This document shows, in pieces, positions 5,506 through 6,726 of a stretch of DNA of 6,726 bases. The first letter of the stretch is position 1; each line of letters opens with the position of its first letter. The translations under genes and the position numbers were made by a program. Source of the DNA: Firmicutes bacterium UBA4996 (GTDB lineage: Bacteria > Bacillota > Limnochordia > Darwinibacteriales > Darwinibacteriaceae). Under the pieces are notes generated by a model. That model was not told where the DNA came from. It did no database searches and saw only the letters and a program-made list of their open reading frames with translations. The stretch is taken from positions 1-6,726 of the forward strand of contig DGYW01000024.1 of NCBI GenBank assembly GCA_002396805.1, written 5' to 3'.

Positions 5506-6510
5506 ATGATTACCATCCCTGTACTAACCCTAAGGCAGGCTGCTCTCTGGAATCTGCGACAGTTAGGACTAATTACCCCTTTTGCTACTGTGGAGGAAGG
5601 AGTTCGCAGTCTCGTGGCTGTGCAGGCACAGAATTTTCGGGAGGCCCGGGATGCACTCGCATTAAGGACAGAGCAGGCAGAACAAGTTCGGAACAATCAT
5701 TTGCTATATCCGAATGGCGAAATAGTAAGGATTTGGACTGTTCGGGGTACCCTGCACCTGGTTCGCGCTGATGAAGTGGCCATCCACCAAATAGCTACTT
5801 CTGAAGATTGGTTCAGTCGCTGGGGTCGATTTTTGGATCGACATCTGCCTGTACCCCGCGCAAAGCTTATCCCAGAGCTTTACCAGCAGATAGCTGAAGT
5901 GCTCCAAGAAGAGCCGTTGAACTATGGGCAGATCGTGGAACGGATTGACCTGGCTGAACCTTACAAACACCTTTTGCCCCATTTGATGAAGGACCTCTGT
6001 TTTTTGGGTTTCTGTGTACGCGGCCCCCAGGATGGGAGGGCGGCAACGTATTACAGGGTCAACTATCCCCTATATCCAGGACTTCAGAGGCGGGAAGCTC
6101 AAGCCAAACTTCTGAAGAGATACATCAGGCGTTATGGCCCAATTAGCCTAGGTGATCTTGCCTATTGGTCTGGCCTTCGTTTGTCTGACGTTAAAAAAAT
6201 CATGCCAAGCATATCTGGGGAGCTCCTTACCGTAAGGCTAGAAGGGCAGGCAGATCAAGCCTTTATCTATAAAGAACAGTTAGAGATGCTCTTAGCCCAA
6301 CCCTTGAATATAGTCTTACCCACGCACTATCTGCCGGCCTTTGATGTACTATTGCTGGCTTACAAAGATAAGAGTCGTTTTCTTGCTAAAGAAAACGTTA
6401 AAAAGGTATTTCTGTCCGCAGCTCGCGTCTGTCCTATCCTGCTAGAGGACGGACGAGTGGTGGGAACCTGGAGAAGAAAGCAAGAAGAGTCAGTGACAGA
6501 ATTGTTTTAA
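5506..6510 (+). CDS. AlkZ-like winged-helix DNA glycosylase family protein (HTH_42), C-terminally short
   Basis: This belongs to the winged-helix DNA-binding (HTH_42) family that includes AlkZ and E. coli YcaQ, glycosylases that remove bulky or crosslinked alkylated bases. It carries the Q-hydrophobic-Q catalytic motif at Q40-A-Q42 (VAVQAQNF), placing it with the AlkZ-like branch and not the QxD YcaQ branch. Other family marks are W77-T-V-R-G-T-L-H84, a winged-helix segment near 213-224 (ISLGDLAYWSGL), the P-A-F-D280 block followed by a D-K-S-R element (288-291), and DGRVVGTW (315-322). The family normally continues some 30-50 residues beyond G-T-W, but here it stops after VTELF at TAA 6508-6510. 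The +2-shifted frame stays open from 6509 to TAG 6662-6664, so a 1-nt gain in the TTTT run (6505-6508) could have cut the end. SD GGAGTG (5492-5497) supports ATG 5506. The catalytic residues lie well before the break. Confidence 0.75.
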   Translation: MITIPVLTLRQAALWNLRQLGLITPFATVEEGVRSLVAVQAQNFREARDALALRTEQAEQVRNNHLLYPNGEIVRIWTVRGTLHLVRADEVAIHQIATSEDWFSRWGRFLDRHLPVPRAKLIPELYQQIAEVLQEEPLNYGQIVERIDLAEPYKHLLPHLMKDLCFLGFCVRGPQDGRAATYYRVNYPLYPGLQRREAQAKLLKRYIRRYGPISLGDLAYWSGLRLSDVKKIMPSISGELLTVRLEGQADQAFIYKEQLEMLLAQPLNIVLPTHYLPAFDVLLLAYKDKSRFLAKENVKKVFLSAARVCPILLEDGRVVGTWRRKQEESVTELF

Positions 6511-6618
6511 GACCAACAAAGAGCAATTGGATACTTGGGAGGCCTATTGTGGGTTTTGTGATAATACTTATGACGCGGTTGAACAAAATGACCAGCGGTT
6601 TCTTATAATACAATTGGG

Positions 6619-6726
6619 TTATTCTGTTTTACAAGGCAGATTATTAAGAAGCATGCGAAGATAGTTGCGTCTGGCATATAAGATACGGTCAACATAAATA
6701 ATTCCATCCACATGACGGTAGAACGC
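6619..6726 (-). CDS. C-terminal fragment of a minus-strand gene, peptide-deformylase-like tail (tentative)
   Basis: On the minus strand an open frame enters at the right edge and ends at TAA (6621-6619) after 35 visible codons. It reads H-V-D-G-I-I-Y-V-D-R-I-L followed by a basic helix (YARRNYLRML) and a short tail ending CKTE. This resembles the segment after the last metal-binding His of peptide deformylase (motif HExxH-L-D-G-[IVL]-[LI]-[FY]-[IV]-D-R), the enzyme that removes N-formyl groups from new proteins. The four residues before the His read A-F-Y-R, so the His and Glu of HExxH are not seen. Either it is a non-catalytic relative, the frame shifts at the edge, or the likeness is chance. 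It would be convergent with the glycosylase-like gene; the gap 6511-6618 shows no clear terminator hairpin. Confidence 0.35.
   Translation of the reverse strand, partial: AFYRHVDGIIYVDRILYARRNYLRMLLNNLPCKTE

Noticed and set aside
5409..5771. Open frames on both strands over the Uma2/glycosylase junction (plus 5409-5771, minus 5415-5696)
   Set aside because: Both overlap the conserved N-terminus of the AlkZ-like gene (Q-x-Q motif) and give compositionally odd proteins.
5704..5982. Minus-strand open frame of 92 codons within the glycosylase-like gene
   Set aside because: It is antisense to conserved family motifs and has no supporting features.

Overview
The window reads like the genome of a Gram-positive-type bacterium, most likely a Bacillota (Clostridia/Limnochordia-like) lineage. 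The support is indirect: purine-rich Shine-Dalgarno sites (AAAGGAGG, GGGAGGG, GGGAGGTG) precede nearly every gene, GTG and TTG starts are used, base composition is moderate, and the secreted proteins have Gram-positive-style signal peptides. No rRNA, tRNA, CRISPR array, phage gene or insertion sequence was seen, and the exact taxon cannot be fixed from sequence alone.

Positions 216-4502 hold a tightly packed, all-plus-strand cluster that looks like one operon. It starts with two tandem secreted paralogs of the choloylglycine hydrolase / linear amide C-N hydrolase (Ntn) family. The first keeps the catalytic Cys directly after its signal peptide; the second has Ser there (TGT in one, AGT in the other). 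Next come a small three-helix membrane protein, a class I SAM-dependent methyltransferase, a decayed secreted S41-peptidase-like gene (two frameshifts and apparent loss of the catalytic core), and an exported DUF4097-type protein with a regular 19-residue Ser-Ser-Gly repeat. The spacing (1-nt overlap to about 31 nt) suggests co-transcription, but nothing in the sequence shows what shared substrate or process unites these genes.

Positions 4503-4684 are an intergenic regulatory stretch with an extended -10 promoter candidate and an inverted repeat beside its -35 position. They lead into a second transcription unit: a single-ORF fusion of a Phd/YefM antitoxin domain to a Uma2-family PD-(D/E)XK nuclease (4685-5443), then an AlkZ-like winged-helix DNA glycosylase family protein (5506-6510) that ends early and may be frameshifted in a T run. 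Both are DNA-acting proteins.

The right edge (6619-6726) holds a probable C-terminal fragment of a minus-strand gene. Its sequence resembles the end of peptide deformylase, but the positions expected for the HExxH His and Glu read Ala and Phe.

The most interesting points are the Cys/Ser nucleophile swap between the tandem Ntn hydrolases, the eroded S41 gene inside an otherwise intact operon, and the antitoxin-nuclease fusion with no separate partner. I did not find a clearly new defence or signalling system.
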